Source: Pseudoalteromonas sp. A25
GTDB taxonomy: Bacteria > Pseudomonadota > Gammaproteobacteria > Enterobacterales > Alteromonadaceae
Assembly (NCBI RefSeq): GCF_009176705.1
Contig: NZ_AP021846.1
Location: 2,016,001 to 2,080,000, forward strand
Direction: 5' to 3'
Length of the DNA stretch: 64,000 bases
Shown here: positions 45,842-55,708 of the stretch, in pieces
How positions within the stretch are numbered: position 1 is the stretch's first letter
Layout: every line of letters begins with the position of its first letter
Notes under the pieces: model-generated
Databases searched by the model: none
What the model was told of the DNA's origin: nothing
Seen by the model: the letters and a program-made list of their open reading frames with translations, nothing else
Position numbers and translations under genes: made by a program

Positions 45842-46003
45842 ATACCAATTTTATTAATACATTGCTCATTCTAGCGAGCTAAATAACTCATTAACTGCGT
45901 TAAATATTTCTCATGTAGAATAACTACATAGCGAAATATTTGCCTTGTTACTAAGCCATTTATCTGTCGCAATATCTGATCACAAATTTAATGCAATTGG
46001 TAT
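45842..46003. mobile_element. MITE-like 162-bp element, copy 2
   Basis: Same ends and length as the copy at 2478-2639, with ATACCAATT at the left and AATTGGTAT at the right. Here the inner hairpin is better preserved: ATGTAG and CTACAT pair exactly around a 5-base loop, flanked by AAATATTTC and GAAATATTT. It lies between the tRNA pair and the 3' end of the M6 protease gene. In the rest of the gap 45639-46169 I see no gene apart from the protease terminator. Confidence 0.85.
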
Positions 46004-46111
46004 TAACATGCTTTTTAAACGAAGCGGGTATAGTTGTTCACCCTTTAAATGTGTGCCAAGACCTATTCATTGGCATAGAATAAAGTGGCTGTAGCAGAGT
46101 TATACTATCTG

Positions 46112-46137
46112 TAAAAAAAGCAGCCTACAGGCTGCTT
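46112..46137 (-). terminator. Terminator of the M6 protease gene
   Basis: AAGCAGCC / GGCTGCTT (46118-46125 with 46130-46137), loop TACA on the plus strand; on the minus strand a T run follows. It is 33 bases past the protease stop. Confidence 0.85.
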
Positions 46138-46169
46138 ATTAAATGTTTACTATTAAAACTAAGAGACTC

Positions 46170-48041
46170 TTATCTTTTCAAGGTTAAAGTGTAGTTACCT
46201 GAGCCTGAATAAGAATATACAGTAATACGATAGTAGCCACTTGATGCTTGATAGGTGATGGCTTCATTTGATGTAGGCGTTTCAGAAATCGCGGCTTGAG
46301 TCCAACGACCTCCCTGCCATACCTCCAGTTTTAGGTCAAAGTCAGCTTCATTTGGACCTTGTAAAGTCATATCCAAAGTGCCGCCCGAATACTGGAACCA
46401 AGTGCCGTTTGGTACGATAGCTTGCTCTTTATTCGCTAAGTAACCCGTATAAATTTCGCCATCATCACTATCATCACCCACCACTTTAAATGACATAGTT
46501 TGTGCGGGGTCGCTCACTTGACTTATCGACAAACCCGAACGGCTGCCATTCCACCAAAGTGAATTAGTACCCTTAGAGCTTTGTGCATTAGGTAACGCCG
46601 ATGAAAACTCACCTGCTACATCGTATAAGTCTGATGCATCCCCTCGATTAATATTATTTTCTGGGTCTCGATTGCCATCTGCATGCTCCATTTGAATGTA
46701 AGGATACCACTCATTAGAGTTATTACCCGCTCGGTCAACGTGCCAAATAGCGAGGCCCTCATCTTCTTGCTCAGAGTTTTGACCTGAGCGGTGAATTGCC
46801 TCAATGTAAAACGCTTCATTTTGGTTGCTTGGATTAGTCCACTTGTATGATGTATTAGAGCCAGATGTATGCGTTAATATGCCGCTTGGTGCATTGCTAT
46901 TTATTGCTGGATTGAGCTCGGTGACAGTGTCCCACCCTGCCAAGTTTCTAAAATGTGCGACCGGCGGTGTTGGTTTAAAACGGTTTGTTTCGCCAATCGC
47001 CCCGTATCCCATAACACCAAAGCTGGCAACGGATCCCTCAGAGCTACCATCATAGTCATATAAATCTGGCCAGTTTGTAATTAAATGCCCTGACTCATGT
47101 ACAAATGTACCAATCGCTAACTTGTCACGCATATCTGTAATTTGATAGCGGTCCGTACAAACACCATCCGCACAAAACCTGGGGCTTAATGCAGCCATGT
47201 GTGGCCAAAGACCTTTTGACCAACTGCTATCTGAATTACCCGCATAAAAGATATTTAAACCTTTGATCTGACGATTAGCGTTAACTGACAAACTTGAAAA
47301 GTCAAAGCCCTGCGTATATTCGAGCCAATTGAGTGCTTCTTTAATTAGCTCTTGTGAGCGAACCGTTGAGCTATACCTATCATCTGTATAGTAAGATTTA
47401 TTTCGCTTTGCGGTGTAGTACGCTGTAACCGTATTTGTGTAATCTAACTTGCCACCTGAGACACTGTTGAAATAACCACGCACAGACTGTGCATTGCCAA
47501 ACTCTGTATAATTCAAGTCATTCAAGAATGATTCGACTTGTGACTGACTGATAGTGCCTGGAAAGTCTGGAAAATCAATGATGATAGTCAACCCTTTAAT
47601 CTGTCCTGTGCTTTGGGTGTCGACATCACTTAACGTGCTTAACATACCATTAGCTTGCAAAGGTTTATCACCAAACATTCTTTGCTTGGCTTGCTCCACT
47701 TTCTTTTCAATTGCACTTTGACTTAGCGTTAAAGCCGCTGCTTTTGTTGTTTTACCCAGTGCAACTTTATTGCTTACCAACACCCCTGTTGATATCAAGT
47801 TTTGCCCGTCACTTGAAACCTCTGCGTAAGCCAAACCATTTTTATTTTCATCAAAGACCACTAAACGACCGTCTTGAGATCGTTGAAAAGCAAAGTAATC
47901 GTTTCCTTCTAAGCTAATACTAACCACTTCACCGTTTGGTTGTGTGTATTCATAGTTATGGTCTTTATAGGGAATTGCTGCCTGAGATAAGCTACTAAAA
48001 ATAACTAATGGCGCTAGCGCCAATTTATTAAACCGATACAT
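46170..48041 (-). CDS. Secreted M6 family metalloprotease (immune inhibitor A-like)
   Basis: A 623-residue extracellular zinc protease. It has a signal peptide (LALAPLVIFSSLSQAA), a propeptide of about 120 residues, and the M6 catalytic domain with VHESGHLITNWPDLYDYD (HExxH at 315-319 and the third ligand Asp/His-type element after it). A pre-peptidase C-terminal (PPC) beta-sandwich fills the last ~100 residues (SGYYRITVYSYSGSGNYTLTLKR). It is expected to be exported by type II secretion and cleaved during maturation. It follows the S8 protease gene with its own terminator, so they are separate transcripts. Confidence 0.92.
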   Translation of the reverse strand: MYRFNKLALAPLVIFSSLSQAAIPYKDHNYEYTQPNGEVVSISLEGNDYFAFQRSQDGRLVVFDENKNGLAYAEVSSDGQNLISTGVLVSNKVALGKTTKAAALTLSQSAIEKKVEQAKQRMFGDKPLQANGMLSTLSDVDTQSTGQIKGLTIIIDFPDFPGTISQSQVESFLNDLNYTEFGNAQSVRGYFNSVSGGKLDYTNTVTAYYTAKRNKSYYTDDRYSSTVRSQELIKEALNWLEYTQGFDFSSLSVNANRQIKGLNIFYAGNSDSSWSKGLWPHMAALSPRFCADGVCTDRYQITDMRDKLAIGTFVHESGHLITNWPDLYDYDGSSEGSVASFGVMGYGAIGETNRFKPTPPVAHFRNLAGWDTVTELNPAINSNAPSGILTHTSGSNTSYKWTNPSNQNEAFYIEAIHRSGQNSEQEDEGLAIWHVDRAGNNSNEWYPYIQMEHADGNRDPENNINRGDASDLYDVAGEFSSALPNAQSSKGTNSLWWNGSRSGLSISQVSDPAQTMSFKVVGDDSDDGEIYTGYLANKEQAIVPNGTWFQYSGGTLDMTLQGPNEADFDLKLEVWQGGRWTQAAISETPTSNEAITYQASSGYYRITVYSYSGSGNYTLTLKR

Positions 48042-48241
48042 GTTGTGTTCCTATTACAGTTGTATAGAAACATATTATTAACATCAAAGGGGCACATCTT
48101 CAACATCTAAAGGTGTTCAATCTGTTCATTTATAGAACGGTTTGTACCTATATAAACAATCCTTATGCATTTTTTAACGCCGGTGCAAAACTGTATAGAG
48201 AGTAAATAATATTGGTCTAATTTTACTTTTATATTTGCAAT

Positions 48242-48267
48242 AAAAAAGGCCGTACAAGACGGCCTTT
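48242..48267 (-). terminator. Terminator of the S8 protease gene
   Basis: AAAGGCCGT / ACGGCCTTT (48245-48253 with 48259-48267), five-base loop, and a run of six T on the minus strand, 21 bases after the S8 stop. Confidence 0.87.
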
Positions 48268-48288
48268 GGTTTAAGGTTAATTAATCTT

Positions 48289-50565
48289 TTACTTTGGCGT
48301 AGCAGTTACATTTAGTGTAATACCGCTTGACGCTCTGTAGCCGTAAATATCAATGTACCATTTGCCAGCTTGTGGGTTTTGCATTGAACAAGACTCGTTA
48401 TTGCTGCTGCTTTCTGACTTACAGTCGTAGCTAGACGTTGTAGATTGTGCACCACGCGTTACAAACAAGTCTGCATCACCACTACCACCAGACGTTGATA
48501 CATTCAGATCTGAATAGCCATCAACCAAGTCGAGCGTGAAGCGAGTCCAACCACGACGAGAAACGCTAATGCCAGTTTCAGTTATATCAATTGGTTGCGC
48601 GCCTGGGTTTGTTGTTCCACCGTCAGTGTAGCTTGCCACTAGAGACACGCCAGAAAATGCACTATAGCCTTTAACCATTACTTGATAAGTGCCACCAGAT
48701 TTAGTTAGGTTACAGCTTTCGTTGTTACCACCTGCGTATGGACGACATTCAAAATTTGAATCACTCGGTTTTGAACCAAATTGTGCATAAAGGTCCGCAT
48801 CACCTGTACCACCGCTCATGCTAACTTTAACATCAGTCGCGCCAGCTGGAACTTCAAAAGTGAATAGCAATTCTTCAGCTTTGGCACCAGAAAGATTTGT
48901 CTTAGCAACACCGTTTACTAATTCGTTGCCCACCGGAGGTTGTACCGGACCACCTGTTCCATCACAGCCTTTCTCTGTGATGAAGTCGATTGCGTCTTTA
49001 GTTTGAACTAAGCCATAACCAAACTTAACGTCACGACCAGTCGCACCTAAGTCTTGGGCTGTAGCAGTTAGTACTGCACGGATCTGGCTCGCTGTACAAC
49101 TTGGGTGGTGGCTCCATACCAACGCTGCTACACCGGCTACGTGTGGTGACGCCATTGATGTACCGCTCATCAAGCCATAGTTACTTGGGTCTAAGTTAAC
49201 TGATGCAGTCATACCAATGTTGTTTAGCATTGTTGCGCCATCAGAATCGCTAACTGTTACGGCAGGGATAGTTGTTTGGTTTGTATCGCCAAGCGTACCA
49301 CCAAATGAACCTGCCGCATTGTTATAAATGATGGCACCCAAACCGCCACTGTCTTCGCAGTTTTTAACTTTATCATGGAAAGAAATGTTACCACGTTGGA
49401 TTAAACATACCTTGCCACTTGCACCAGTATCGATAGACTCACCAGTTGCAAAGTTATATAGAGGTGCATTCGCATTGCCTTGGTTTTCCATGCCATTAGA
49501 GTCATATGATTGACCAGCAACAGACAGAGATACAATCGTACCTAAGCCCTCAGGGTATGCAGAGTTAACATCCACACCTGGCGCTGCTATCTCAACTTGA
49601 CTGTTCTTTTGAGAGAAATCAGCAAGTGCTTTATTACTATCAATGGCTGCCACTGACATAACAGAATCATACGACGCTGGGTAGCTCTCAATGTCCGTAG
49701 TATTCGTGGGTACACCATCGTTACCAGCTGCAGCGATCAGTAACATACCTGCATCCGCAGCAGCTTGTATACCATTACGCTCAGTAATACTTGAACCCTC
49801 ACCACCTAAACTCATGTTAACAACATCAGAGCCCGCAGCTTGACACTTATTAATTGCATCAACTAGTTCTGAAGAGTAACCCCAACCCGCTGCGTTGAAC
49901 ACTTTAATGATGTGCATTGAAGGGTCTGTACCAATCACGCCACGCACACCAATACCATTGTTAAGCGCTGCGATTGTGCCAGCTACGTGCGTGCCATGAG
50001 GTCCGCCATGCTCGTACCAATTGCCAGTACCAGAATCGTTAGTGCCCGAGATTGTGTCGCCACGTGCACCCATATCTTCATGAGGAAGGTCTAAACCTGA
50101 ATCAATAACACAGATTTTTTTACCACCGCTTGCAGCCGATGCGACCGAGTCGTCGACTAAGTCAGCTTGTACCATTGAAATTCCATATGGTTGAGATTGC
50201 GACATTAAACGACGTGGTAAATCTTCCTCTACATACTCAACTTGAGTGTCGTTACGTAACGCCATAAGCTGAGTTTCGCTTAATTGAGCAACAACTGCAT
50301 TTAAACTTGCTTTAAATTGCGCATTTTGAACACCTAAAGTTGCCATACGGTTAGCGGCCATTTGCGGCATGCTATTAGAATCTTGCATAGCAACACCCAT
50401 CATCGCCATTTCGTTATTTTTGTATTTCACAATGTAACGTTTTGGTAACGGCGATTCTGATTTGTCCGCCACTTGTTTAAGTGTAGATGCCTGTAATGAT
50501 GCAGAAACCGCAAGTGATAGCAGTGTAGTTGCAAAGATTGCTTTATTAGTTGTTACTTTCTTCAT
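48289..50565 (-). CDS. Secreted S8 family serine protease (subtilisin-like) with PA and two PPC domains
   Basis: A 758-residue extracellular protease with a signal peptide, an inhibitor I9 propeptide (about 40-115; RYIVKYKN and VEYVEED), and a subtilase domain with the catalytic triad Asp155 (ICVIDSGLD), His193 (HGTHVAGT) and Ser470 (SGTSMASPH). A PA domain is inserted at about 340-455 (GKVCLIQRGNISFHDKV). Two PPC repeats close the protein, each with the GGxGDADL element. Cold-adapted subtilases of this layout are common in Pseudoalteromonas. It has a long, AT-rich leader region. Confidence 0.95.
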   Translation of the reverse strand: MKKVTTNKAIFATTLLSLAVSASLQASTLKQVADKSESPLPKRYIVKYKNNEMAMMGVAMQDSNSMPQMAANRMATLGVQNAQFKASLNAVVAQLSETQLMALRNDTQVEYVEEDLPRRLMSQSQPYGISMVQADLVDDSVASAASGGKKICVIDSGLDLPHEDMGARGDTISGTNDSGTGNWYEHGGPHGTHVAGTIAALNNGIGVRGVIGTDPSMHIIKVFNAAGWGYSSELVDAINKCQAAGSDVVNMSLGGEGSSITERNGIQAAADAGMLLIAAAGNDGVPTNTTDIESYPASYDSVMSVAAIDSNKALADFSQKNSQVEIAAPGVDVNSAYPEGLGTIVSLSVAGQSYDSNGMENQGNANAPLYNFATGESIDTGASGKVCLIQRGNISFHDKVKNCEDSGGLGAIIYNNAAGSFGGTLGDTNQTTIPAVTVSDSDGATMLNNIGMTASVNLDPSNYGLMSGTSMASPHVAGVAALVWSHHPSCTASQIRAVLTATAQDLGATGRDVKFGYGLVQTKDAIDFITEKGCDGTGGPVQPPVGNELVNGVAKTNLSGAKAEELLFTFEVPAGATDVKVSMSGGTGDADLYAQFGSKPSDSNFECRPYAGGNNESCNLTKSGGTYQVMVKGYSAFSGVSLVASYTDGGTTNPGAQPIDITETGISVSRRGWTRFTLDLVDGYSDLNVSTSGGSGDADLFVTRGAQSTTSSYDCKSESSSNNESCSMQNPQAGKWYIDIYGYRASSGITLNVTATPK

Positions 50566-50887
50566 TGGAATAATCCATGTTTGTTATTATTTTCGTAATG
50601 AAATGTATCAAAAAACAAAATAATTAACACAACAAGTTACAACCCATTGTAAAGAATTGTTAATGAAACTGTCATAAAAACACAAAAAACCAACACAAAG
50701 CAACAACTTAAAAATAAAACACCGTTACAGAAATAAATAGAATAAATAACTTTTTATGTTAAAAATAAACAGAAAGTACCGATTAAAACAACAAAAGACC
50801 TCAAGTTTGTATATGAACATTTGTTTCAAACAAGCAATAATTACCTTATAACGCCACATAAAAAGCTAAACTATTCAATTCCGATCC
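50566..50887. other. 322-bp gap before the S8 gene, no gene seen
   Basis: AT-rich sequence holding the promoter and leader of the S8 protease (minus strand). A TTTACA-like -35 with a TTAATT element near 50620-50660 is possible, but the spacing is poor and I claim no promoter. No ORF or stable hairpin stands out. Confidence 0.5.
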
Positions 50888-51805
50888 TCATGATTGAATA
50901 GCCAATTCTTTGCGGCAACGTCTCAAAAAGTTTTTACCATGACGTAAACCGAGTAAATAGTCATATTGTAACATTTGATTGGAAGAGCCTAGCACCATAC
51001 TTTGTAAAGGTTGGGTTGGCGCAATCTGGATAACGTTTACATCACTCGGAGGGTTATTCATAAACTCGAGCGCTTCATTATAGCGAGATTGGTGATAATG
51101 GTATAAATCAAGCATTTTTTGAGATTGCTTAAGCCTACTCATTAATGGTTTTAGCCTCTCTAACAGTGGCATATGTCCGTTATGGTGCTGCTCAAATGTC
51201 CTGATCACTAGAATTTTTTTAGCGCCTTGCTCATATGCCCATTTCACTGGAATGGGGTCTGCGACCCCACCATCCATGTAATTTCGCCCAGCTATATTAA
51301 CGCCCCCTTGATATAAAAAAGGAATAGCACTAGATGCTTTTAAATGTTCAAGCATATTCTCATGCCAAGTATGAAGGTATTTTGGCTGAAGTGTTTGTGC
51401 GTCAGTTGCAACGGCATAAAAATGGTTATCTTTATCTAGGTTATTAGGATCTGTTAAAACTTGTAACTTGGGACTATGGCGAACTTGTGAGAAATACCAA
51501 TCTAAGTCAATCACTTTGCCATCGGTAAAAAACTTGCTCGGTTTAAAAAACGTTTCGTCTGTAGTTAATTGCGCAATGGCTGTATGAGCACACTGTTTGG
51601 CTCTAGCAGAATACGCTGCTAGATTTTGAGCACCCGCTGACACCCCGACTTTTAAATCAAACGGCCAAAAATTTGCTTCTAAGAATGCATCTAATACGCC
51701 CGCCGTAAAAATACCTTTTTGCCCCCCTCCCTCTGCTACTAATGCAAACTGGGGTTCATGAGCACGAACAGATTCAGTAATATTTAGCGAAAGCTCTGCT
51801 TGCAT
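50888..51805 (-). CDS. Patatin-like phospholipase (YjjU/RssA type)
   Basis: A 305-residue serine lipid hydrolase, probably cytoplasmic. It has the oxyanion loop EGGGQKGIFTAG, the nucleophile Ser56 in GVSAG and the catalytic Asp in YMDGGVADP, completing the Ser-Asp dyad. The sequence around it (FALVAEGGGQKG and VKWAYEQGAKKILVIRT) matches bacterial patatins close to YjjU. It starts 15 bases after the solute-binding gene stop (51821), so the two may be co-transcribed. Confidence 0.9.
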   Translation of the reverse strand: MQAELSLNITESVRAHEPQFALVAEGGGQKGIFTAGVLDAFLEANFWPFDLKVGVSAGAQNLAAYSARAKQCAHTAIAQLTTDETFFKPSKFFTDGKVIDLDWYFSQVRHSPKLQVLTDPNNLDKDNHFYAVATDAQTLQPKYLHTWHENMLEHLKASSAIPFLYQGGVNIAGRNYMDGGVADPIPVKWAYEQGAKKILVIRTFEQHHNGHMPLLERLKPLMSRLKQSQKMLDLYHYHQSRYNEALEFMNNPPSDVNVIQIAPTQPLQSMVLGSSNQMLQYDYLLGLRHGKNFLRRCRKELAIQS

Positions 51806-51820
51806 ATTGGGCCCTTTTAT

Positions 51821-52606
51821 TTATTGTAAGTCAGTGATGGTGCTTAATGATTTTTGAATATACCGGCCAGTGTGACATGCTTTTTTATCGTTTTGCTTGG
51901 CTTCCCCCAATTTCTCCTTCGCTGAGGTTAGCTTATGTAGCATGTTCTTAGGCGTATTTTTATGCGCTGCCAGATATAGCTTGGCGCTGAGTTCAGGTAC
52001 ATCGAGTACTAATTCCCACTTGTTTTGCGTACCCATTGCCCGAGACATTTGCTCAACAAAGCTCTGCGCACCAAACAAATAATCAATTCTGCCTTTCTCT
52101 AGCAAACCACCCGCTTGGTTTAAACTGCTCAGAGTAACTAATTTATCATCTTCGAATCCCTGCGCTCGCAAAAACTCTAATGACGGCTGCGCCACACCGA
52201 CACCCACAACATATTGCTTTAAGTTATCTAGCGAATAGGAAGCAATATTTTGTGTGTTTTCAACACGCTTATAAAACCCAACATTAAGATCACATAAAGG
52301 CATAAGCCAGTGATACAACCCTTCCCTTTCAACAGTTCGAGCAATGGAATAGATCAAAGCCCCCTGTGAGCCTTCAAACTGTTGCTTAGCACGGTGCCAA
52401 GGTAGAAGGTAGATTTTATAGTCTAACTTAGCTTTTGCCATTAAAGCTCTTACCATCGCAGTTGCATGTCCAACGACCACACCGTCAACATCTCGGTATT
52501 GATAAGGTGGGAAGTGCTCTGTATATATATCGACTGCACCTATTGAAGGTTTACTTTGAATCACCGATGCTATCCCTAACAAAATCCACACAAGAGATCT
52601 CATCAT
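51821..52606 (-). CDS. Periplasmic solute-binding protein, SBP_bac_3 family
   Basis: A 261-residue protein with a signal peptide (SLVWILLGIASVIQS). The opening VDIYTEHFPPYQYRDVDG and the LPWHRAKQQF segment match the SBP_bac_3 type seen in two neighbouring proteins (52758 and 55942). No permease or ATPase gene is nearby. The last ~25 residues are Lys-rich and unlike the family. It is divergent from the gene at 52758 across 151 bases that should hold both promoters. Confidence 0.8.
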   Translation of the reverse strand: MMRSLVWILLGIASVIQSKPSIGAVDIYTEHFPPYQYRDVDGVVVGHATAMVRALMAKAKLDYKIYLLPWHRAKQQFEGSQGALIYSIARTVEREGLYHWLMPLCDLNVGFYKRVENTQNIASYSLDNLKQYVVGVGVAQPSLEFLRAQGFEDDKLVTLSSLNQAGGLLEKGRIDYLFGAQSFVEQMSRAMGTQNKWELVLDVPELSAKLYLAAHKNTPKNMLHKLTSAKEKLGEAKQNDKKACHTGRYIQKSLSTITDLQ

Positions 52607-52757
52607 CGTTTTACCGCAGCTCTTTTTGTTGAGTATAACGCATCAATCGAAATACACGGGGTTTTAAAGTCACGCGACCCCTTATATAAGTATGTTCACT
52701 CGCACAAAATTCAAGCTGTTACTACACTAAAAAAAATAACATTATCATGAGGTATTT

Positions 52758-53465
52758 ATGATAGTTCGCGCAGTGTTCATACTGTTAAATGTATTTTACG
52801 CCTCCATAAGTATTGCACATTCTAGTGATGCACATTTGCGTGTTGTTACCGAGCACTTCCCGCCCTATCAGATTGTAAAAAATAATGAAGTTACTGGAGG
52901 TACTGCCTATAATGTTGTTAAAGCAGTATTAGAAAAAGCAGGCTTACATGCACACATGGAAGTTCTGCCTTGGGCAAGAGCCTATGAAATTGCTTTAAAA
53001 CGTCCAAATGTCATCATATTTTCAATTGCAAAAACTCCGGAGCGTGCCCCTTTGTTTCATTGGTTATATAAACTTGGCAAGCTTGAGTTTCGCTTTTACT
53101 CATCTAACAAAAACAAACAAATACGAATTGACAATATGCTTGATGCCAAAAAATATATTCTTGCTGCTGTGAGAGGGAGTTATGAAGCAGATAAGCTCTT
53201 ATCATTGGGATTTAGGTTAGATACCAATTTGATCTTAGTTAATGACTTTTCGCATGCCTGGCGCATGGTTGATAAAGGTCGTGCAGAGGCCATTTATGCA
53301 TCACATATCCCCCCAAAGGTGAAACACAGTAGCTTGCATGGTTACAATCAACACCCCACCGTATACGAACATCGCTTTTTATATGTTGCTGCCAGTTTAT
53401 CTACATCACAAACAACGCTTATGACACTTAAAAATACTTTTGAACAACTCAAAAAAAGCCAGTAA
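52758..53465 (+). CDS. Periplasmic solute-binding protein, SBP_bac_3 family
   Basis: A 235-residue protein with a signal peptide (AVFILLNVFYASISIAHS). It has LRVVTEHFPPYQIV, EVLPWARAYEIA, the segment KTPERAPLFHWLYKLGKLEF, and RGSYEADKLLSLGF and WRMVDKGRAEAIYASH. These stretches are shared with the protein at 55942-56673, so the two are paralogues. Its last codons form part of a terminator stem used by the opposite OsmC-YcaO gene. No transport partner in the window. Confidence 0.85.
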   Translation: MIVRAVFILLNVFYASISIAHSSDAHLRVVTEHFPPYQIVKNNEVTGGTAYNVVKAVLEKAGLHAHMEVLPWARAYEIALKRPNVIIFSIAKTPERAPLFHWLYKLGKLEFRFYSSNKNKQIRIDNMLDAKKYILAAVRGSYEADKLLSLGFRLDTNLILVNDFSHAWRMVDKGRAEAIYASHIPPKVKHSSLHGYNQHPTVYEHRFLYVAASLSTSQTTLMTLKNTFEQLKKSQ

Positions 53466-53486
53466 CACGCTAGGTGCCACTGGCTT
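53450..53486 (-). terminator. Terminator of the OsmC-YcaO gene, overlapping the end of the facing gene
   Basis: AAGCCAGT / ACTGGCTT (53456-53463 with 53479-53486) with a 15-base loop; on the minus strand seven T follow directly, inside the last codons of the convergent solute-binding gene. It also may end the plus-strand transcript. Confidence 0.8.
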
Positions 53487-53524
53487 ATCATTGTTTAAAA
53501 GTATATCGGGCTATAAAACAATCA

Positions 53525-55708
53525 CTATAAACCAGCTTTACTGGAGCGAGCTTTGTGTAACTTTTTATAGCTGTCGATCAAGCGTAAGTGCTTATCTAGG
53601 CCATCTAGATTCATGTTTGTTTCGGTTAAACCATAAAAACGTGTCTCACCCATCACCGAGCCCACAACATTTTCCATCACTTCACCGCCAAACATGCGTT
53701 CAAAGCTTGCAATAAAGTCGTCTAACTGTAGCTCTTCATCTAGCTCTACTTCGAGTACTGCATGCACAGCCTGGTAAAACAAACCGCGCTCTACCGTGTT
53801 ATCATTATACTGAAGGAACGATTCAACCAAATCTATCGCCTCTTCCAATTCTCCAAGCGCTAAATAAATTAAAATCTTCAGCTCAAGAATTGTTAACTGG
53901 CCCCACACGGTGTTTTCATCAAATTCAACGCCAATTAGCGTAATAATATCAATGTAGTTATCTAGTTGGCTCTCTTCTAAGCGCTCTACTAAACGCGCTA
54001 ATTGGTCATCGTCTAATCTATGTAAGTTAAGAATATCTTCTCGGTATTGCAGCGCTTTATTAGTGTTATCCCAAATTAGGTCTTCTACTGGATATACCTC
54101 TGAGTAGTCAGGCACTAGAATTCGACAAGCAATGCCCAAATCTGAGAACTCTGCAACATAACACTCTTTGCCCAAATCTTTTAAAATATTAAACAACGTG
54201 TCACATTCTTCCTCGTTGGTTCCTGAGAAGTCCCACTCTACAAATTCATAGTCATGTTTAGCACTGAAAAAGCGCCATGAGATCACACCTGTAGAGTCAA
54301 TAAAGTGTTCTACGAAATTTTCGGGCTCTGATACTGCCATACTATTAAATGTTGGTTTCGGTACGTCATTCAACCCTTCAAAACTGCGCCCTTGCAATAA
54401 CTCAGTTAAACTGCGTTCAAGTGCAACTTCAAAGCTTGGGTGAGCACCAAACGAAGCAAAAACACCACCGGTTTTTGGGTTCATCAATGTCACACACATT
54501 ACAGGAAACTGACCACCCAACGATGCGTCTTTAACCACGACTGGAAAGCCTTGATCTTCTAATCCTTTAATACCCGCAACAATGCTCGGGTACTTGTTGA
54601 GGATCTCAGCTGGTACATCCGGTAAAACAATCTCTTGCTCAATGATCTGACGCTTAACCGCTCGCTCGAATATTTCAGATAAACACTGTACCTTTGCTTC
54701 GTTAAAATTATTACCCGCACTCATACCGTTACTTAGAAACAAGTTTTCAATTAAGTTAGATGGGAAATAAACCGTCTCACCGTCAGATTGACGAGTATAA
54801 GGAATAGAACAAATACCGCGCTGCGCATTACCTGAGTTAGTATCAATCAAATGAGAGCCTCGCAGCTCCCCTTCAGGGTCATAAATTTCTCGACAGTAGC
54901 CATCTAAAATACCTTCAGGGAGTGAATCATCTTCTTCTAACTTAAACCATTTTTCGTTTGGATAATGAACAAAGTCACTATTAGCTATCTCATGACCAAG
55001 AAACTGGTCATTGTAGAAAAAGTTACAGTTCAAGCGCTCAATAAACTCTCCCAACGCCGAGCATAACGCGCTTTCTTTTGTTGCGCCTTTACCGTTGGTA
55101 AAACACATTGGTGATGCGGCATCACGAATATGTAAAGACCAAACGTTGGGCACTATGTTACGCCAAGATGAGATCTCAATTTTCATACCGAGCTCAGCCA
55201 AAATGCTGGTCATATCGGCGATTGTTTGCTCAAGCGGTAAGTCTTTACCTTCGATAAACGTTGTTGATGCGCCATCTGGCGTAGTCATCAACATGGCTTG
55301 CGCGTCTTCATCCAGATTTTCTACGGTTTCAATTTTAAATTCAGGACCAGTCTGTACGACTTTTTTAACCGTACAGCGGTCAATTGAGCGCAAGATACCT
55401 TCGCGGTCTTTTTCAGAAATACGCTCTGGTAGCTCTACTTGAATTTGAAAAATTTGATTGTAACGGTTTTCAGGGTCAACAATGTTATTTTGAGACAACC
55501 GAATACCTTCAGTGGGGATCTCTCGTGCATTACAATATACTTTAACAAAATAGGCAGCACACAAAGCTGATGACGCTAAAAAATAATCAAACGGACTAGG
55601 CGCTGAGCCATCTCCCTTGTAACGAATAGGCTGATCGGCAATTACCGAAAAATCATCAAACTTGGCTTCTAATCTCAAGTTATCGAGAAAGTTAACTTTA
55701 ATTTCCAT
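53525..55708 (-). CDS. OsmC-YcaO fusion protein (YcaO domain with TPR tail)
   Basis: A 727-residue cytoplasmic protein. Residues 1-140 are an OsmC/Ohr-type domain with both redox Cys (SSALCAAYF and SIDRCTVKKV). Residues from about 150 match full-length E. coli YcaO (586 residues) well: SLHIRDAASPMCFTNGKGAT, NGMSAGNNFNEA, SLGGQFPVMCVTLMNP, FASFGAHPSFEVALER, followed by a TPR-like C-terminal part. YcaO proteins activate amides with ATP; E. coli YcaO affects RimO beta-methylthiolation of ribosomal protein S12. The fusion suggests that a sulfur or peroxide step is linked. It is monocistronic, with its terminator at 53450-53486. Confidence 0.93.
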   Translation of the reverse strand: MEIKVNFLDNLRLEAKFDDFSVIADQPIRYKGDGSAPSPFDYFLASSALCAAYFVKVYCNAREIPTEGIRLSQNNIVDPENRYNQIFQIQVELPERISEKDREGILRSIDRCTVKKVVQTGPEFKIETVENLDEDAQAMLMTTPDGASTTFIEGKDLPLEQTIADMTSILAELGMKIEISSWRNIVPNVWSLHIRDAASPMCFTNGKGATKESALCSALGEFIERLNCNFFYNDQFLGHEIANSDFVHYPNEKWFKLEEDDSLPEGILDGYCREIYDPEGELRGSHLIDTNSGNAQRGICSIPYTRQSDGETVYFPSNLIENLFLSNGMSAGNNFNEAKVQCLSEIFERAVKRQIIEQEIVLPDVPAEILNKYPSIVAGIKGLEDQGFPVVVKDASLGGQFPVMCVTLMNPKTGGVFASFGAHPSFEVALERSLTELLQGRSFEGLNDVPKPTFNSMAVSEPENFVEHFIDSTGVISWRFFSAKHDYEFVEWDFSGTNEEECDTLFNILKDLGKECYVAEFSDLGIACRILVPDYSEVYPVEDLIWDNTNKALQYREDILNLHRLDDDQLARLVERLEESQLDNYIDIITLIGVEFDENTVWGQLTILELKILIYLALGELEEAIDLVESFLQYNDNTVERGLFYQAVHAVLEVELDEELQLDDFIASFERMFGGEVMENVVGSVMGETRFYGLTETNMNLDGLDKHLRLIDSYKKLHKARSSKAGL

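Noticed and set aside
48589..48866. Internal repeats in the S8 gene as a possible mobile repeat
   Set aside because: They are the two PPC protein domains, repeated at the protein level.
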